A program made the position numbers and the translations under genes. Positions 62,621-64,000 of a DNA stretch of 64,000 nucleotides are shown piece by piece. This stretch comes from Marixanthomonas sp. SCSIO 43207. GTDB lineage: Bacteria > Bacteroidota > Bacteroidia > Flavobacteriales > Flavobacteriaceae. Positions within the stretch are counted from its first letter, which is position 1; every line of letters begins with the position of its first letter. The stretch spans positions 1,798,001 to 1,862,000 of the forward strand of contig NZ_CP063203.1 of NCBI RefSeq assembly GCF_019904255.1, read 5' to 3'. The notes under the pieces were generated by a model. It ran no database searches. It was not told where the DNA came from and saw nothing but the letters and a program-made list of their open reading frames with translations.

Positions 62621-62965
62621 TTATTTTACTTTCTCAACAATTGCTTTGAAAGCTTCAGGATGGTTCATCGCTAAATCTGCAAGAACTTTACGGTTCAATT
62701 CAATATCATTAGCTTTTAACTGTCCCATAAATTTTGAATAAGACATACCGTGCTGGCGTGCGCCTGCATTAATACGTGTGATCCATAGGGATCTAAAGTT
62801 TCTCTTTTTTGCACGGCGGTCGCGGTATGAATACTGCATCGCTTTGTCAACAGCATTCTTGGCAATCGTCCATACATTTTTACGTCTTCCAAAGTAACCT
62901 TTGGCTTGCTTCATTACCTTTTTTCTTCGGGCTCTTGAAGCAACTGAATTTACTGATCTTGGCAT
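62621..62965 (-). CDS. rplT: 50S ribosomal protein L20
   Basis: 114 residues: [60 protein letters not shown]. It binds 23S rRNA and is needed for early assembly; in other bacteria it represses its own operon. It is last in infC-rpmI-rplT, 97 bases after rpmI, a longer spacer than usual. Confidence 0.98.
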   Translation of the reverse strand: MPRSVNSVASRARRKKVMKQAKGYFGRRKNVWTIAKNAVDKAMQYSYRDRRAKKRNFRSLWITRINAGARQHGMSYSKFMGQLKANDIELNRKVLADLAMNHPEAFKAIVEKVK

Positions 62966-63062
62966 AATTTTAATTGTTTTTTGTAGCAGGCGGTCACAAA
63001 GGACACTTTATCTTTACGGCCATACTCCAGGGTTTAATATTTAGTTTAACCGAAAAAAACGC
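62966..63062 (-). promoter_or_regulatory. rpmI-rplT spacer with an imperfect stem (possible L20 control region)
   Basis: Within the 97 bases an inverted repeat (GGTTAAACT...AAACC; + strand 63033-63054) could fold. In other bacteria L20 binds leader RNA of this operon. No Rfam-like match can be claimed from reading alone. Confidence 0.3.
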
Positions 63063-63260
63063 TTATTTTAAATTAAGCATTTCTTTTACATTAGTCTCAT
63101 CTGCTTTATCAACTAAAGCATCGTGAGTTAACTTAAGCTTACGTTTTTTAGACTTCTTTGTTAAGATGTGACTTTTAAACGCGTGCTTTCTCTTAATTTT
63201 TCCAGTACCGGTAAGCTTAAAACGCTTTTTAGCACTAGACTTTGTTTTTTGTTTTGGCAT
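63063..63260 (-). CDS. rpmI: 50S ribosomal protein L35
   Basis: 65 residues: [40 protein letters not shown]. Part of the large subunit. It lies 77 bases after infC. Confidence 0.97.
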   Translation of the reverse strand: MPKQKTKSSAKKRFKLTGTGKIKRKHAFKSHILTKKSKKRKLKLTHDALVDKADETNVKEMLNLK

Positions 63261-63337
63261 ATCTGCTTCTTTTTACTATTTATTTCACTTTATTTTCAAA
63301 AATTCAAAATACTTATATTCTGAATTTTTCTGAAATC

Positions 63338-63895
63338 TTATTTCGCTTTTTTGGTAGGTGCCATGAACATGATCATGCGTTTACCTTCTAGCTTAGGCAT
63401 TTGTTCTACTTTACCTACTTCTTCTAGATCTTGTGCAAGGCGCAATAATAATATTTCACCTTTATCCTTATAGATGATGGATCGTCCTTTGAAAAACACA
63501 TATGCCTTTAATTTGGCTCCATCTTTCAAAAACTTTTCAGCGTGATTCTTCTTAAATTCGTAGTCGTGGTCGTCGGTATTGGGACCGAATCTAATTTCTT
63601 TTACAACTACTTTTGAAGCTTTTGCTTTTAAAGCTTTTTCACGTTTTTTCTGTTCGTAAACAAATTTTTTGTAGTCCATTACTTTACAAACAGGCGGATT
63701 CGCATTTGGAGATATTTCCACTAAATCCAGTCCCATTTCGTCAGCAATTTCTAGTGCTTTACTAGTAGGATAAATATCCATTTCTACATTGTCGCCAACA
63801 AGGCGTACTTTCTCTGCACGAATTTTTTTATTAATTCTGTGTTGATCCTCTTTGATGACCCTTCGGCCTCTACTTCTTTTTCTTCGTATTGCTAT
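63338..63895 (-). CDS. infC: Translation initiation factor IF-3 with a non-AUG (AUA) start
   Basis: 185 residues if started at ATA 63895. The N-terminal domain ([42 protein letters not shown]) and the C-terminal domain ([42 protein letters not shown]) are complete. Upstream of residue Met at 63781 the frame holds no ATG, GTG or TTG until the TAA at 63907; the codons available are ATA at 63901, 63895 and 63889 and later ATT/ATC. Homologues begin M-A-I-R-R-K, which fits ATA-GCA-ATA. E. coli infC starts at AUU and IF-3 represses it through that codon. A start at 63781 would delete the conserved N-terminal domain. Confidence 0.9.
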   Translation of the reverse strand: MAIRRKRSRGRRVIKEDQHRINKKIRAEKVRLVGDNVEMDIYPTSKALEIADEMGLDLVEISPNANPPVCKVMDYKKFVYEQKKREKALKAKASKVVVKEIRFGPNTDDHDYEFKKNHAEKFLKDGAKLKAYVFFKGRSIIYKDKGEILLLRLAQDLEEVGKVEQMPKLEGKRMIMFMAPTKKAK

Positions 63896-63913
63896 GGCTA
63901 TAAATTATTTTGG

Positions 63914-63933
63914 CCTGTCTATAAAAAGACAGG
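63914..63933 (-). other. Hairpin between thrS and infC
   Basis: CCTGTCT pairs with AGACAGG around ATAAAA. The minus-strand sequence after it is GCCAAAATAATTTATAG, without a T-run, so it is not a terminator; it may be a processing or control element of the infC leader. Confidence 0.5.
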
Positions 63934-63937
63934 TAGA

Positions 63938-64000
63938 TTAAACATTATTAAAATCTACAATATTATTTTCAATTTCTTTGTTAATTAATTCAGAAAACTC
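63938..64000 (-). CDS. thrS: C-terminal end of probable threonyl-tRNA synthetase (3' part only)
   Basis: 20 codons (EFSELINKEIENNIVDFNNV) end at a TAA. Location just before infC-rpmI-rplT is the usual place of thrS, and the residue pattern near the end (F..LI..EI) fits the C-terminal helix of ThrRS anticodon-binding domains. The identification is mostly by position. Confidence 0.55.
   Translation of the reverse strand, partial: EFSELINKEIENNIVDFNNV

Overview
The window is a 64 kb piece of an AT-rich chromosome from a member of the Flavobacteriaceae (phylum Bacteroidota). Five things point there: type IX secretion (T9SS) sorting domains of two kinds, a PorP/SprF protein next to a gliding-type adhesin end, promoters of the Bacteroidota form TTG-N19/20-TAnnTTTG, almost no Shine-Dalgarno sequences, and the L28-L33-DUF4295 gene triplet. 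I see no rRNA, phage, insertion sequence, plasmid or CRISPR array. Most of the window is ordinary core genome; the genus cannot be fixed from the sequence alone.

Layout. 1-5874: the end of a very large secreted adhesin, its PorP/SprF partner and two tandem OmpA/TPR/propeller proteins, a SprB-SprF type module. 5981-8189: isoprenoid isomerase, a pterin/queuosine enzyme, mannose-6-phosphate isomerase and a small unknown. 8184-12353 (minus): a DUF4369 lipoprotein, a DUF819 membrane protein and a three-gene operon (SPFH protein, alpha/beta hydrolase, 53-residue ribbon-helix-helix protein). 12501-15400: S1/P1 nuclease, AlkB, DoxX and a lipoprotein. 15526-21234 (minus): a 1227-residue T9SS cargo protein and HtpG. 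21474-23450: TetR regulator plus ABC1/UbiB kinase. 23632-32031: S9 peptidase, KAS III, TonB-type outer-membrane protein, CoA-binding protein and sodium:solute symporter. 32159-40922: T9SS propeller protein, RecR, glycosyltransferase, 2-oxoacid dehydrogenase E2, and a tight exonuclease-FAH-Hpt-CinA operon. 41000-44728: translation and secretion cluster (L28, L33, DUF4295, FtsY, a SET-domain protein, RimO). 44752-50776: glycosyltransferase, hutI-hutG-GNAT, a Cys/Met PLP enzyme, BshB1 and tRNA-His. 50836-55112 (minus, apart from one small plus-strand ORF): M28 peptidase, small lipoprotein, PA2169-type protein and a split transketolase. 55352-62529: Tgt, LptF/G, EamA, AccA, DnaB and a secreted ThuA-like protein. 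62621-64000 (minus): rplT-rpmI-infC and the end of a gene that is probably thrS.

Observations most worth following: infC has no ATG, GTG or TTG in its upstream reading frame and appears to start on AUA; a GC-rich foldable element lies just before ftsY; a SET-domain protein sits among ribosome and translation genes; a SPFH/hydrolase/RHH operon contains a 53-codon gene; Tgt lacks the usual zinc cysteines; an orphan terminator suggests an unannotated small RNA at 30022-30180; and the octamer TTCCGAAG/CTTCGGAA is strikingly frequent. I found no clear defence system or other large undescribed system.
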